This document shows, one piece after another, positions 1 through 12,613 of a stretch of 64,000 nucleotides of DNA. The first letter of the stretch is position 1; each line of letters begins with the position of its first letter. The notes beneath the pieces were generated by a model, which had not been told where the DNA came from, ran no database searches, and was given only the letters and a program-made list of their open reading frames with translations. Location: the NCBI GenBank assembly GCA_023374025.1, contig SIJG01000117.1:1-64000 (forward strand). The letters run 5' to 3'. The position numbers and the translations under genes were made by a program. This DNA comes from Heterodera schachtii. Lineage: Eukaryota; Nematoda; Chromadorea; Rhabditida; Heteroderidae.

Positions 1-1795
1 AAAAGATAAAATTATTCATTAAACGCGACAATTTAAATTTATTTAAATTTGGTAATTGAGAAATAATTACAAATGTGAAGCAAATTTTAATTGGAAAACT
101 TATTATTCGTTTGAAAAATTTTAATAAAGTATTTAATCAATTAAATTATTAAAATTAAATAGTTAGCCGAAAAGATTAATAACGAATTAATTTGTAAGCA
201 ATATTTAAAAAAATAAATTCAACTAATTGAGATATCATTTAATATAACAGACTACGAAAGCATAAAAATAATTAAAGCACGAATTTTTTTAAAAATAACT
301 TTCCTCACAAAATATAAAAAGGCAAAAGTTTCAAAATGTTTTTTGTTTATTTTATTTTCATGGCAAAGAATTAAAAGAAAAATGATATTTAAAATGATAT
401 TTATCAATAACTTTTTATTAATAATAAAATTTCGTTTTTTTCAATGCTTCCACAGTGATAATATATATAATTTTTTCTATTTAAACTTTCTCTAATTCAC
501 TGTTGAATAAATAACTTTTTCATTTATTTAAATTTTTTAAATAATAATTTATGAGGCAATGATTTTATAGTAATTTTGTAGAATATCTGTCAAATAATAG
601 GTTTTAGTTATTATATTTTTTACTTCTAAAAAGCAATATATAAATTAAATATGAAATCCTTAAATAAATATTAGTTATTGATCTTTTATACATCATATTA
701 TGAGTTTTTTTCAATCTTTAATTGAAACTTTGGAATGAAAATTTTTGAATTTTTTATTTGATTTTTATACAGAAATTTAGCTTTAATAATGTAATAAAAA
801 TTTTTGAATCGTTGGTTATAATCTTAGCTTGAACAGGTAAAAGGCTAATATTGAGATTATGCGTTTGTGGATTACCAATTTTAAGGGTTAAAATGATTTT
901 TATGAAGATTATCACATTAGTATATCTTTATTTTATAATTAAAAAATAGATTTTTAATTATATTTTTCGACATATCTTTTATAAATTTTATTTTTAGTTT
1001 TAATTATTTATTTATTTTTGTTTTTATTGTACAATTGGAAGATATGGTGAATGATTCAATTAGTTATTTTTAAATTAAAATCTTATTTATTTTAAATAGA
1101 TTTTTCTTTTTGAAATAAATTTTTCTTTAATTTAAATTAGGGTTGCTCTTTATTTTATAGGTCATATTATGAGTCTTTTTCAAATAACAAAATTTTCTTA
1201 TACAATATGATATTTTAGCCCACGTATTCAACGCGAACGGTTCGATTTCGTATTTTACCATGGAAAAAAGGCGAGAGCATATTCCATAATAAAAAGCATA
1301 ATTTATCAATTAGACCAATTCATTAATAAATATTAATTAACACGATGAAATTTACAGAGTCATCATAATATTTAAAATTGTAATTAACAATAAATATATC
1401 AACTCTCAAAGTTCATTATTCATTTCTTTATCATTCCAATTGCATATCATATAATTATTATTTTCTCTTAGAAATTTAGTTTTTTAACTTTTCATCTTTT
1501 GATTATTATTAATAAAGTATCATTTATATTTAGTAGTAGAATATATAATTATAATTAAAAAAAAATCAGAAACTTCATCCTCTAATTGCCTCATTATTAA
1601 TTGTCCTCCTCAACCTCAACCTAAACATTCAATATCGATGCCTTCATTTTTTCCTGTTTTCGGTAAAGAATTTATTTATTTTTTGCTTCAACTCATTTTG
1701 CAAAAATTTATGATTTCTTGGTTAAATTTTGAAGGTTTTTGTGGACGATAGACATATTTAATAATTCATAGCATAATCATTTTTTATTAAATTTT
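1..1795. other. AT-rich intergenic stretch
   Basis: No gene, paired splice signals or clear element ends were seen. Only short AT-rich open frames occur, with no recognisable protein. Confidence 0.6.
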
Positions 1796-2107
1796 GAAAA
1801 TTTTCTAAAAACCTGCTATAATTCCATCCCTATTTTTCTTCAATCGAATTGATCAATTAGGAATATTAGATAAGCATTTGAACAAAACTTGGCACAAAAC
1901 GTAAAAAAAAATTGGATTTAGCAAATCCCGATAATCCCGCGGGATCCCGAAAAAAATCTTCGGGATTGATCGGGATCGGGATTGGATCGGGATCCCGATT
2001 CGGGATCCGTCCCGATCGTTTTTCCAAAATGTTCGGGATTGATCGGGATCGGGATTCAATCGGGATCCCGACTCGGGATCCCTCCGACCCCAGTCGTCCG
2101 GTCTCTA
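1796..2107. mobile_element. Truncated hAT-like element with GGGATC-rich end
   Basis: This stretch is a near copy of the right part of the complete element at 49227-50288, including the shared line TAAGCATTTGAACAAAACTT and the same terminal GTCCGGTCTCT. The end is packed with CGGGATCGGGAT-type repeats on both strands, which keep short frames open without coding for anything. No left terminal repeat was found, so the copy is 5' truncated. Confidence 0.65.
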
Positions 2108-2368
2108 CCATTTATAAGGACTCCCAACAGAAAATTTTAAAAATGAGCATTTGGCCGACAAAAAAACATGCATTTAAAAAATGATTTGGAGTCTATTTTT
2201 TGACAAAAATAAGGAAATTTAATTTTTGACCTTTTTAACATATTTTCACTGAAAATTGGCAATTTTAAGGGCAGACTTTGAAAATTTTGGAATTTTCAAT
2301 GAATGTTGTAAAGAAAAATGTGGCATGTAGCATACGAGATGACTTACTTTTTCCAAAAAAGTCATTCT

Positions 2369-2573
2369 TAAGGGTGTAAATATTTTCGTCTTTTTCGTCC
2401 AAATTCCGTTTGACAAAAACGAAAACAAAACGAAAATTTAAAATTTTTAAATACGAAAACGAAACGAAACGAAAATTTTTTGACCGACGAAAACGAAAAC
2501 ATGAAAACGAAACTCAAAAAGTGACGAAAAAAGGGGACGACACGAAAACGACACGAAATTTCGCACACCCCTG
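2369..2573. mobile_element. Small MITE-like element rich in AAACGAAA
   Basis: The left edge reads AAGGGTGTAAATATTTTCG and the right edge, on the other strand, AGGGGTGTGCGAAATTTCG, so the ends are an imperfect inverted repeat. The interior is nearly all CGAAAA-type simple repeat. No target-site duplication was seen. Confidence 0.45.
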
Positions 2574-4831
2574 ATTGGAAAGAAAAGTTGGTCAAGAAAT
2601 AATACTAATTAATTTCAAATTTGATCATTTAAAATTTAAAAATTACATAGAATGAGTAAAAAAAAACAATAAGGATTAATAAAAATAAGAAAAGCTACCA
2701 AAGCAAAAACAAAATGTGTCTATAAACAAGTAATATTATTTTTGTATTTACAAATTGATTTGTATATCTTATAAATATGTTTTCTTAAAAAAAACCAATT
2801 TAAATTGACTGATTAGTATAAGACTAATGATAATTTGGTATTGCATTTGTAGTCATGAAACAGTATTAATAGAAAATTTTTTTTGTTTACATATTTATTT
2901 AAAAAATTCTTTTTACATTGAATCAATAAATGAAGCATAATAAATAAATAATAATAAAAAAGCAACAAATAAATATCTATGATCATAATCAATCTTTTAA
3001 AAATGCCTTTTTAAATATTTAACCAAAAATATTCTTTTAAATTTTAAGAAGAGTTCACCGATTTATAAAGTTGCACCCGAACAAGAAAAAATGGATAAGA
3101 AATTTAAAACAGCCATTATTTAATTGTAAAGAAAGATAAATATAAAATTGAAGAAATATCAAAAATAAATATAATTAAATAATTATTTAAAGAATAATTT
3201 TCTCGCAAAAAATCAACTACTTAATTAAAATTTTCCTACCAAAAATTTTGAAATGGTTATCATGGCGAGAATAGTATGGAAATTGAATGGATAATTCGAT
3301 AAATCATTTTTGACGAAAAAAATGTATTGAAATAAACCAGAATCACGTTAAACTGCTGAAAATTTATTGTATAGATTAAAAAAAGATTTATATATATAAT
3401 TTAATGAAATAATATTATTACGAAAAATGAAATAAGAAATTATAAAATTAATAATTGAATTCGAGAAATTCTTTTATAAATACATAATAGAGGTAATAAA
3501 AAAAAGTGATCTGCTATGAATTATTAAATATGTTCAGCGCACACAAAAAATCTCAAAATTTAACTAAGAAATATAAATTTTTCGCAAAATGAGATTAAAG
3601 AAAAAAATAATTACAGAATAATAAATCAATAGATGAAAATTTTAAAAACCAAATTCAAAGAGAAAAAGAAATTTTATATTTAACTAATTGGACAGATAAA
3701 GAAATGAATAATTAACTTTGGAGGTTGATATATTTATTGTTAATTATTTAATAAGGAAAAGAATATTAAATACAAAAAATTTGTTTTAAATTTCGCTAAA
3801 ATAAACAACAATACATTTGGTAAACTTTGCAAAAACAGAAACATTGAATAAAATAATTGACAGTAAAAATTATTTAACAAAAAATACATCGATTTATTAC
3901 TAAAATATGTATCTCATATAGTTGTTTATTACCAATAGCGAAATTAAAAAATTATATGACCTAATTAGACATTTTTATAAAATTAATTTAAAATTAAATA
4001 AATATCAAAAATTAATATAATTAAATATTTTTTATAGAATAATTTTCCCGCGAAAAAACAATTTGGGAAGACCAACCTCTAGGACGAGAAATGGAGAAAG
4101 AATAATAATTAATTCTAATTTAAACTTTCAAAATCAAAAATAATTAAATTGAGAATTTATTATAATCGTTTATTATCAACAACAAAAAATAAATATGAAA
4201 AGCTAAAAAAAATAAATAAGCTAAACAGAATACCGGAGTAGGGGAATTGCGTTTTAGCGAGATAAATAATATTCAAAAAAAGGAATAAAATAATGAAAAA
4301 TATTTATCCCCAAAACCGCAATGTGAAAAAACAACCCCACTTATTCAAGGTTAAAAGCACTGCTGATACATAAGTCATTAACGAAAGCTGCTCAAATATA
4401 AACTAAAATACAAATGAATATTTTTAGGTAATAAACATGCGTTCCATATGTGTTTAAAGTACAAAAACAATAAAAAAAAATGCTATCATAAACAACAAAA
4501 TTTAAAAATTCAAACTCTTAAATTATATTACGGATTTTAGCTAGGTGTTGAACAAAACAAAAAAATATATATTTGTTTTTAAAATACCAATTAAAACATT
4601 GTGTTTGAATCAAAATTCACTTAGTTAATTTGAATAAAAAAACATAATTATTAAAACTTTTTTTATTACAAATCAATATTTAAACACAATTTAAATAAAA
4701 TCTACACTAACTGAAAAACTATCCAAAAGACGCTGAACAAATAAATTGACAATAACGAGCGAGAATTAAAAATAAGATAAATAATACCTTATTTTACAAA
4801 TAAAAAAATCAATATAAAATTTAATTTAAAT
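2574..4831. other. AT-rich intergenic stretch with dispersed repeat
   Basis: No gene was recognised. The part around 3745-3900 (AATACAAAAAATTTGTTTTA and following) recurs in diverged form near 26250-26400, 29460-29600 and 25600-25780, so it belongs to an old dispersed AT-rich repeat family. Confidence 0.5.
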
Positions 4832-5774
4832 TAGAGCCCGGACGGGCCTGGGCGCCCGCCGGGCTTTTGCCGGGCCGCCCGGGCCCGGGCCCGTTTTTTT
4901 TTGGAAAAAAACGGGCCCGGGACGCCCGGTAAAACGGGCTTTTTTTGACCGGGCCGCCCGGGCCCGGCAAATTGTCAAAGCCCGGGCCCGGTCAATTTGA
5001 CCGGGCTAAAACGGGCTTGATCATAACTTTTTTTAAACCTTAACGAAATTTTTCAAAATTTTGTAGGCTAATAGAGGACACTTAAGGCTTTCAAATGATA
5101 CCAACAATGTTGAATTTGGTTGACAAAGAAAAAAGTTATAGCCAAAAAGCCGCTGGGGCCGAATCGTGCCGGGGCCGAACTGAGGTATGTAGACCGGTAA
5201 TTGAGTAACATTTTATAACTTTTTATTAAAATACCAAGGTTTCCAAATTTTATGGAAAAATCAAAAAATTTTCTTAATAAATTTATTAAAAGTCAAAAAT
5301 ATTTCCTCAGCGTTGGATTGTGGAAAAAGGTTATTTTTTCTCAAAAATTTAACTTAAAATTTCAAAATTTGGTCATTTTTGGTGTAAATCTGTTAACAAA
5401 TCATACACAAATTTTTAAAAATTTTCCCGGCGCGCCTATCGGCACCGCCGGACCCCCCCCCCCCCTTTGTACCTCAATTTTTTTTTGAAAAAATGCGTCA
5501 TTAAAAAAGTTTTTTGAAAAGCAAAAAAGGTCCATTTACATGGCTTGATATATTCTAAGCTAAAATAAGAAAGTAAATTTTTTTTGAATTTTATTAATCA
5601 AAATTCCAAAAATTTTGAAAAAAGCCCGGGCCCGGCGGGCGCCCGGCCAAAATTTTGACCGGGCCCGGGACGCCCGGTAAAACGGGCTTTTTTTAACCGG
5701 GCGGCCCGGGCCCGGCCAATTGTCGAAGCCCGAGCCCGGGCCCGGTCCCGGCATTTTCAAAATTCCGGGCTCTA
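4832..5774. mobile_element. Non-autonomous hAT-like element, GC-rich ends
   Basis: The element begins TAGAGCCCGGA and ends TCCGGGCTCTA, flanked by an identical 8-bp direct repeat ATTTAAAT (4824-4831 and 5775-5782). Eight-base target duplications and short terminal inverted repeats are typical of the hAT superfamily. Both subterminal regions are dense in GGGCCCGGGC-like sequence, in sharp contrast to the AT-rich host. The interior carries the recurring CGCCTATCGGCACCGCCGG motif near 5428. No transposase remains. Confidence 0.8.
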
Positions 5775-5782
5775 ATTTAAAT

Positions 5783-6368
5783 TAAATGGAAGAAATATGA
5801 AAATAATAATTAAATATTTATTAATAGTTTAAATAAAAAGCTGTTTTTTAAAAAAAATAAATTAAAATAAATTTTGGTTACATATGGCATGAAGAGTTTT
5901 AGTTTCATTCGTTAATGTCCAAGAAATATAAAATAAAAAATTTGCTCTTGCGCAACATAAATAATAAAAATAAATATGATATATTTATATTTAAATATTA
6001 TTTTATTCGAACTGCTGGTACTTATACAGTTTAGGGTTCAAATTTTCGAATTTCGCGTTTTTTTTTTGTATAAAAACGGCTTATTATTAATTACCTATCT
6101 TTTATTGAAAGAGTGATGGCTTCAGTTTATTTCCATGTGTTCAAACCGGTTTTGAAGCAAAATGCGAAATTAAAAATTTTGGAATTTAGACTTTTTGTTC
6201 GAATTCTGGATCAAAATGGATGCTTGATTCGTGATCAGCAACCCCGAAAACCCCTGAAAACATATTTTAATGAATTTTAAAAAAATGAAAAATATATTCA
6301 TGTGGCCTTAACTGTATAAGTACCGAACTGCTGAATACCTACGAACAGACATAGTTTTAAAAACAAAA
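5783..6368. other. Intergenic stretch, nothing recognised
   Basis: AT-rich sequence with no supported gene or repeat boundaries. Confidence 0.5.
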
Positions 6369-6376
6369 TTTATAAT

Positions 6377-6680
6377 TAGGGCTCGAAATTATATGGATTA
6401 ACATATTTTTTCTGCGCATATGCTATGAAGAAAGGGGCTCAAAAATAGCATTTCTGCGTTAAAATTTTTTGTTTTGGTGAAATTTGCGAACTTTTTTTTT
6501 AAATGATAATTCTTTTTAGGAATTTTTGAGAGTTTAAAACATAAATTTTGGAAGTTTTTAGTTCATATTTTGATCCATATTTGGCCATTTTTGAGCTTTT
6601 TAGTCCATATTTCGGGCATTTTTAGTCCATATTTTATGTCCATATTTCGCGTTTTTTAGTCCATATAATTTCGAGCCCTA
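6377..6680. mobile_element. 304-bp hAT-type MITE
   Basis: Terminal inverted repeats TAGGGCTCGAAATTATATGG and its complement bound the element. A perfect 8-bp duplication TTTATAAT lies at 6369-6376 and 6681-6688. The interior has no coding sequence and shows runs of 'gtccatattt' type phrases shared with other elements in the window. Confidence 0.85.
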
Positions 6681-7089
6681 TTTATAATGAAATCGTTAAA
6701 AATGCATTTTTTAAATTTCCTATTGCGGCTTTTAAAATTAAAATTATTTTTCAACAGCCATTTGTAAAATATATTTATATGAATAAGTGAAAAATTTTTA
6801 ACAAAGAGATTCGTCCTCAATAACTTCAAGTTTTTTACTAAAAGTGATATAAACCACATCAAAAACAGGAGGCACATCAAGAAAAACACCTTAATTGAAA
6901 AAAAAAACATTTAAAGTAATTAAATTTTTCCATTTCAAAGTTAAGAGGTCAAAAAATTACTGAAATCCGTTTTTCATAGGCTAAGTACTAAATGTTCAAA
7001 ATTACTTGGATGGGGATGAGGTAGAGAAAGGCAAATCAACATTTTTCTCTTAGCGAATGTTGTTTTAATAAATATCAACACCAGAGTAG

Positions 7090-7680
7090 CCAGATCTGAG
7101 GCTTTAGCCTCATTTTGTGGTTTTTTTATAGGTCAATGAGGCTAAATTTTCAAAATGAGGCTTTGAGGCTTTTTGTGGTTTTTTGAGAAAACCGCAAAAT
7201 AAAGAATTTTTAATGAAAATATGCTAAAAATATGGTCAAAATTCTTAATTTTTCCCCCGGCGGCGCCTATCGGCACCGCCGGACCGTAAAAATCCTTAAT
7301 TTACAAGCAAAAATTTGCTCAAAATCGCAAAATTTGGTCATTTTTTCAAACAAAATCTGTTCACAAATCGCATGAAAATTACAAAATTTTTCCCGGCGGC
7401 GCCTATCGGCACCGCCGGCTCCCCTTGCGCTCCAAAAGTTTTTTGGAAAAAGCGCCCCAAAAAAATCAAATTCGTTTTTTCATGTTCAGAATCCCAAAAA
7501 ATGCTTATTTCTAACAAAAAAAAATGCTCAAATTGATCATGGACAATCAAAAATACAACATTATAACATTTTAAATGTGTTTAGAATAATTTTGTAAAAA
7601 TGAGGCTTTTTGACCCAAAATGAGGTTTTTTTTGCATGCCAAATGAGGCTTTTGAAAATTTTAACCTATCCAAAATCGGG
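7090..7680. repeat. GAGGCTTT-rich repeat with GC-rich motif
   Basis: AATGAGGCTTT phrases occur at both ends in the same orientation. The middle carries two copies of GGCGGCGCCTATCGGCACCG (near 7257 and 7395). It looks like an old mobile-element remnant; no target duplication was found. The rest of 6689-8073 shows no gene. Confidence 0.4.
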
Positions 7681-8073
7681 TTCCAACTTATATTTTTTCA
7701 ATCTTAGAGGTCTTGAAAAACATTAATTGGTGTTAAGGTGGCATATTTTGCAACATAATCAATCTGTATCAGTTAAATTTTAAAATGCCGTGTTTTTTCT
7801 ATGAAAATAAATAAATTAAATTAGGAAAAAAATTATTCACTGATTTTAATAGCAATATAATATTTTTTAACGCTACCGCACGATTTGTTACAACATTTTT
7901 TTCTGTGACCTGCACTTCTCGACCGCGCGGCAATTTCTATCACTGATGCGCAACCTGCGCAACCGTTGGACCTTTTCTGTCCGCACCCATTTCATGATAT
8001 CTCTAATCTATGAACATACAAATTACTTTCAATAATTTTATTTTAATAATAAACATATTTATTTTTGTGAAAT

Positions 8074-8375
8074 TGGCATTTCCGCTTATAAGCAATGTCA
8101 TTTAAACAAATATATTTATGCCATAACATCTTAATGAAGAGTTGGTATTATGAGCATAAGCCAACAGCATATCCATTTATTATTTGGCCGTAAAGCTTGT
8201 TGTTGGAAGTGGGGGGGGGGGGGGGGGGGGGGGGAAGTGATGAGGTAAAAGCATAAAGATTTATTGAAAACAAACATTATTAAACCAAAAACCCCATTAA
8301 GTTTAACAGGTCTTAAATTCTTTGAATAGAGAGAAAGGGAATGAGAAAGAGAGATGCTGCAAGCATTAAATGCCA
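8074..8375. promoter_or_regulatory. ATGCCA (DOG-box) motifs upstream of module 1
   Basis: ATGCCA occurs at 8118-8123 and 8370-8375, and its complement TGGCAT at 8074-8079, all upstream of the first signal-peptide-like exon. This hexamer is the DOG box reported for dorsal-gland effector genes of Globodera. A run of G lies at about 8209-8234. The motif count is seen directly; promoter function is inferred. Confidence 0.4.
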
Positions 8376-8441
8376 CGTATAATTAAGTGCCAAAAAATGG
8401 CAATTTAAACGCGGCGGAAAGGCAAAAAAAAAAAAATCATA

Positions 8442-10087
8442 CTTTGTCTATTTATCTCAATTTTGGCATTTTTTTGTAATTGCATGGACAAAAAAGGTAA
8501 AGAAAAAGCAGGTGAAATAAGTAAACCATAAATAAATAGTAGTAATTAATAAATTTAATAAGAATAATCAAGTTTGTCAAAATATGCAGAATTTAGGAAC
8601 CAAAAAAGTGTCTAAAAAGGACAAAAATCCTTAAATTAGCGGTTTAAATATTAGTATTCTCTTATTTTCTCGTATTATTACATTATTCAGACGTTCTCCT
8701 TTCGAATGATACCAAAAGATAGGGTATAAACAAAGTTAGTGTATAAAAACCTGGTATGGTTAATTGAGTGGACTCATTTAATACCTTTGGACTCATAAAA
8801 GTCGATGGAATCATAAAGTGCAATAGAGCCAAAACAATATCATTGGCGAAATACGCAAATATAAATTTTCATTTATAAAATAAATTTTCTTAGGAAAAAA
8901 TGTTGAAAATACCCAATCATCAAAGGACTCGGCATCTGAAGCTCATAAGGAATTAGCGAAAGGTGATCAGGCAATTAAGAATAAATGTCCCCAAAAATTA
9001 TTATTTATTAATAAATCATTCCAAAAATATAAATTTATTAGTAAATAAAAATAATAATTAAAATATAATAAAAAATTTTAACCGCTGATTGTAAGAACTG
9101 AATTATTTTAAACGGAACGGGCTCACTGGCACTCAAATAGGAACTATTTTAATGAGAAATTTTAAGAAAAAAAAATCTGAAATTTTCTCTTATTTTAACA
9201 TAGTAATTCGTAAAATTTGGTCAATATGCGATATTTTTAAATATAGTTATTAAGAAAAAAAGAAAACCCATTTTAAAAAGCGCTCAGTTGGCAAAATCCG
9301 GCTTTTTGGCATACAGTTGCCCACCGGGCATTTTCTCTTCAAATTAAATTGATTAATTTGCGCAGATTTTTTGAGAATTTTTTTAAAATAGTAATTGGCA
9401 ACTTTTTTATTTAAGAAAAAATTCAGTATCAGTGAGCCAGCACAGTCTTTAATTAGAATGTCATTACTAAAGTGCTCATTTTTGTAGCATGAAATTTTTA
9501 ACTAACTTGCGGTATGATAATAAGTATGAAAAACGCATTTCTAACTTGGTTTGAGGCCTATAAGTCCAATTTTTTCATGCTGTTTTTTGCTGATTTCTCG
9601 ATTTTTTTAATTTTTGTGCTGATTTGGCATTTTGAGGAATTTTCAAAAATATTCTCAGCGATTTTCAAAAAATTTATTAACAAAAATGCAATAAAAACGA
9701 AAAATACAACCTGAGATGGAAAATTTTCTTAAAAATTCATTTCCAAAATTATTTTATTTATTTTCTTGACAAGAATTTTTGAATTTTAAAATTATTTATC
9801 TCATTCCCATTTGGGGGTTTTTAAAAACAGGGGAGCAAACATGTTTTTTTTTGACACTTTTTTCAATTTTTTGTGCCTTTATCCCTTAATTTTTATGCTT
9901 TTTTCCAATTTTTTGTGCTTTTTTGTGCTTATTTTGGGAAAATTTGATGCTTTTTACAGTGCTTAATCGGTGATTTTTGGTGCTGAAAAATGAGCAAGCA
10001 CTCTAGTCATTAATTACAGGCTTCAAAAAAATATTAACTGTCCTATTTGTCGCGCTAAAATTAATCGCGATGATTTACCATCAAAAA
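8442..10087 (+). pseudogene. Broken secreted RING-H2 gene (module 1)
   Basis: This is a degraded relative of the intact RING-H2 gene at 16908-18487. The signal-peptide exon (to 8511) keeps the hydrophobic stretch LFISILAFFCNC and the donor after GCA G, but the bases holding the ATG are deleted. A second exon at 8894-8962 matches the paralogue (ENxxNxQxSK type). The last RING exon survives at 10020-10087 and encodes LQKNINCPICRAK, ending in a good GTAAG donor. The exon with the central C-x-H-x2-H-x2-C ligands is missing: the flanking intron aligns up to about 9085 but the exon does not. All remaining exon phases match the intact copy, so decay came after duplication. The final RING exon splices in frame to the exon at 10783, which suggests the ancestor joined RING and microexon tail. 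Confidence 0.7.
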
Positions 10088-10118
10088 GTAAGTATTATTA
10101 AATGTGGAAAAACATAAA

Positions 10119-10735
10119 TAGGGATGGGATTTTTATGTTTTTATATATATAATATTTGCGGATTAGTTATGGCAAGAGAAGCCCCAAAAAAAAGCATTTT
10201 CTCTGAACAATTTTCAATTTTGAGCGACTTATAAAAACACAAAAACACATATTTTGGCTTTTTAGGCCATAAAAACATATCGCAAATATTTGGGTCATTT
10301 TGAATTTTTTAGCACATGTTTTGACACTTTTTGGCAAAATGTTGTAAGTAAAATACAGAAAATTGAAAAATACAGTCCTAAAAATCAAATTTCTTGCCAT
10401 TTTTTTACAGAATTTTCAAGAATTTTTTAAATTTTTTTCAAATCCGAAAGTAACCAAATCGAATCACTGCCGGAACTCCCAATTTATAATCAGAAAAAAG
10501 ACCATTTTATCCTCGAACACTTTGAAATTTGTTTGATTTACTATTGTGCGGCGAAAATGATAAAGAATGAGATTTTTTAGGATTTTTATACATAAAGGCA
10601 TTGAAACTTCAATTTTTAACACATATTTTCTCACATATTTTTGCATTTTTTGGGATTTTTAGCACATATGGGTTTTTTTAACACATATTTTATTAAATAT
10701 TTCGAATTTTTTAGCACATAAAAATCCCATCCCTA
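10119..10735. mobile_element. hAT-type MITE (TAGGGATGGGATTTTTATG ends)
   Basis: The ends are perfect inverted repeats, TAGGGATGGGATTTTTATG and its complement. The inside is full of 'catattttgg' and 'agcacata' phrases on one strand. Flanking 8-mers do not match well. It sits in the intron between the last RING exon and the next microexon of module 1. Confidence 0.7.
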
Positions 10736-10782
10736 AATATTTCTTCTTCTTTTAGTACATTTTAATTTGTACAATTTTTCAG

Positions 10783-12004
10783 CCTATGAATATGTTCGAC
10801 CTAATGGAAAAACCTTGAGAATTATTGGTAAAATGATATTTGCATTATCTTTCCTAATTCCACGGCATAATGATATTCAAAAAAGTTTCGCCGATTATTC
10901 GAGCCGGGCGGTACCGCGGGACTCCCGCGGGAATTTTACGGGGTTCCTGGTCACAATCCCGGAAAATTTCGGACGCCCGCTCCCGTAAAAAAATTTTTTT
11001 TTTGTCGGGTTCTACTAACAATATAAAAACCCTTTTTTAAATAAAAATTATTTTTTGGTGATTATTACTGTTTGAATTTGTATGCTTTTGCATATTTTTT
11101 TCTGCGCATATGCTTCTTATGAAGAAAGGTGTTGAAAAATAGCATTTCTACTTTAAAATTTTGATTTGGTGAAGCTTTTGAGTGCATATAAAAGCATATT
11201 TTGGGGTTTTCGCGAATAAATCCATATTTTGGCATTTTTAGAGCATAATTCGGCCATTTTTTGGGAATTTTACTAAGAATAATGCAATAAAAAAGGCGAA
11301 AAATTCACTCCTAAGGATCGACTTTTTGGAAATTTTAAATCTTTAAAGTCAATTCGTCAATTCTGAATTTTTACTTAATTTTGGTATTTTTTGATGATTA
11401 AAGCCATTTTTGGCAGTTTTTAAAGATATTTTAGTGTATTTTGGGTCATTTTTCGAGTTTTTAGGGCATATTTGGGTGATTTTGAGTGCATAATATTTGG
11501 CTTTTTTTAATGCATACAACTTCAAACCCTAGTAATTATTCAAAATTGAAAAATAATTCGCGAAAACAGGTGTTTAAGAATGTGACAAAAATGGTGCCAT
11601 TACCATAGTGGAAAATTAAAAATTATAAAAATTTATGTGTTTAGATGACGCGGAACGTGAGTTATTCAAAATATTTTAACAATGGCACGAATTTTTTTGA
11701 AGATATTCGCGAATACACTGAAAATGGTCCAGTGACCAGAAGACACTATCGCGTTTAGAAATGTATGTAAATTAATTATCTAATTAAAAATCGGCGGGGG
11801 GGGGGCTTTAATTAAATTCGTCATTTTAAATCATTATAGCAAATTCGATCTGATGGACAACAAATAAAGAAAGAGGAGAATTCATTTCAGAGATGTGTTG
11901 CATTATTATTGTACTCGAAAATCATGGAATTTAATTTTATTCATAACAGACAAAATTCTTCAAGTGATTTTTCATATTGTCCAAATCCCTTGTATTTTTT
12001 ATAG
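10783..12004 (+). other. Module 1 microexon tail
   Basis: Exon 10783-10827 (45 nt, between TTTTTCAG and GTAAAATG) encodes YEYVRPNGKTLRIIG, related to the VSPNGMELSSADG exon of module 2. A 12-nt exon at 11645-11656 (after TTTAG, before GTGAG) fits DDAE. A candidate terminal exon at 11840-12004 follows ATTATAG, starts QIRSDGQQIKKEENSFQ and runs open for 55 codons to TAG. The first two are symmetric phase-1 exons. Without an intact start upstream this chain is probably no longer a working gene. Exon calls rest on splice signals and on matching exons in modules 2 and 3. Confidence 0.5.
11066..11531. mobile_element. hAT-type MITE within module 1
   Basis: Ends TACTGTTTGAATTTGTATGC and, complemented from the right, TAGGGTTTGAAGTTGTATGC. 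Flanking octamers GTGATTAT and GTAATTAT match at 7 of 8 positions. The interior has no coding content and resembles the element at 6377-6680. Confidence 0.7.
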
Positions 12005-12122
12005 CATTTTCGGAATACAGTTTTCAAAAAATATGAAACTATTTACCAATAATTTAGAAAAAAAACGAAAAACAAGTGAAGAAATGCGCACTAAAAATGT
12101 TTGTTGTTTTTCGTGAATTTTT

Positions 12123-12517
12123 ATAATTGATTGGCCCATAATCGATTCGTCTCAACGAGTTATGCACGAAAAAGTAGGTCTCCAGTTGCGGAAATGCCAA
12201 AAACCGGTTTTTGAACCGTTTTAAAACTCGAAAATTTGAGTGAAAAGGGGGGCCCCTGACCCTTTAAAACGGTCAAATTCGGACAAATTTGGTATCATTC
12301 GAAAGCTTTTGATGAACTAAGTCTAAAAAACAAGGTATAAATTCGAACCAATGCCATGTAAGCACTTGGACAACTGAGTCCCAGCGAAAATGGACACTTT
12401 AGTACCAAAAAATTAAAAAATAAGTTTTCCTGTATATGCACAAAAATCGTTTAGCCTTGAATATCGTGTATTGCGCTAAAAAACCGCCGCACACTCGACT
12501 ACGGCGGCCAGTAGGTG
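12123..12517. repeat. Dispersed repeat upstream of module 2
   Basis: The segment ending 12468-12517 (GCTAAAAAACCGCCGCACAC and following) recurs reverse-complemented at about 35795-35845 in the spacer of a fold-back element. It includes ATGCCA at 12194-12199 and 12351-12356, upstream of the module 2 signal-peptide-like exon. Confidence 0.5.
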
Positions 12518-12613
12518 GTTGATTTGTGAGAAAATTGCCAATTTAAGCGCAGCGGAGAGACAAAAAAATCATAAAATTCAAACTCATTAAATTACCATCA
12601 CTCACCGTGAACT

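Noticed and set aside
1853..2184. Overlapping frames on both strands in the GGGATC region
   Set aside because: A palindromic repeat keeps frames open on both strands; it is the end of a transposon.
8207..8234. Poly-G run as a regulatory G-quadruplex
   Set aside because: A plain homopolymer is more likely a microsatellite or sequencing artefact; only its presence upstream of two modules is noted.
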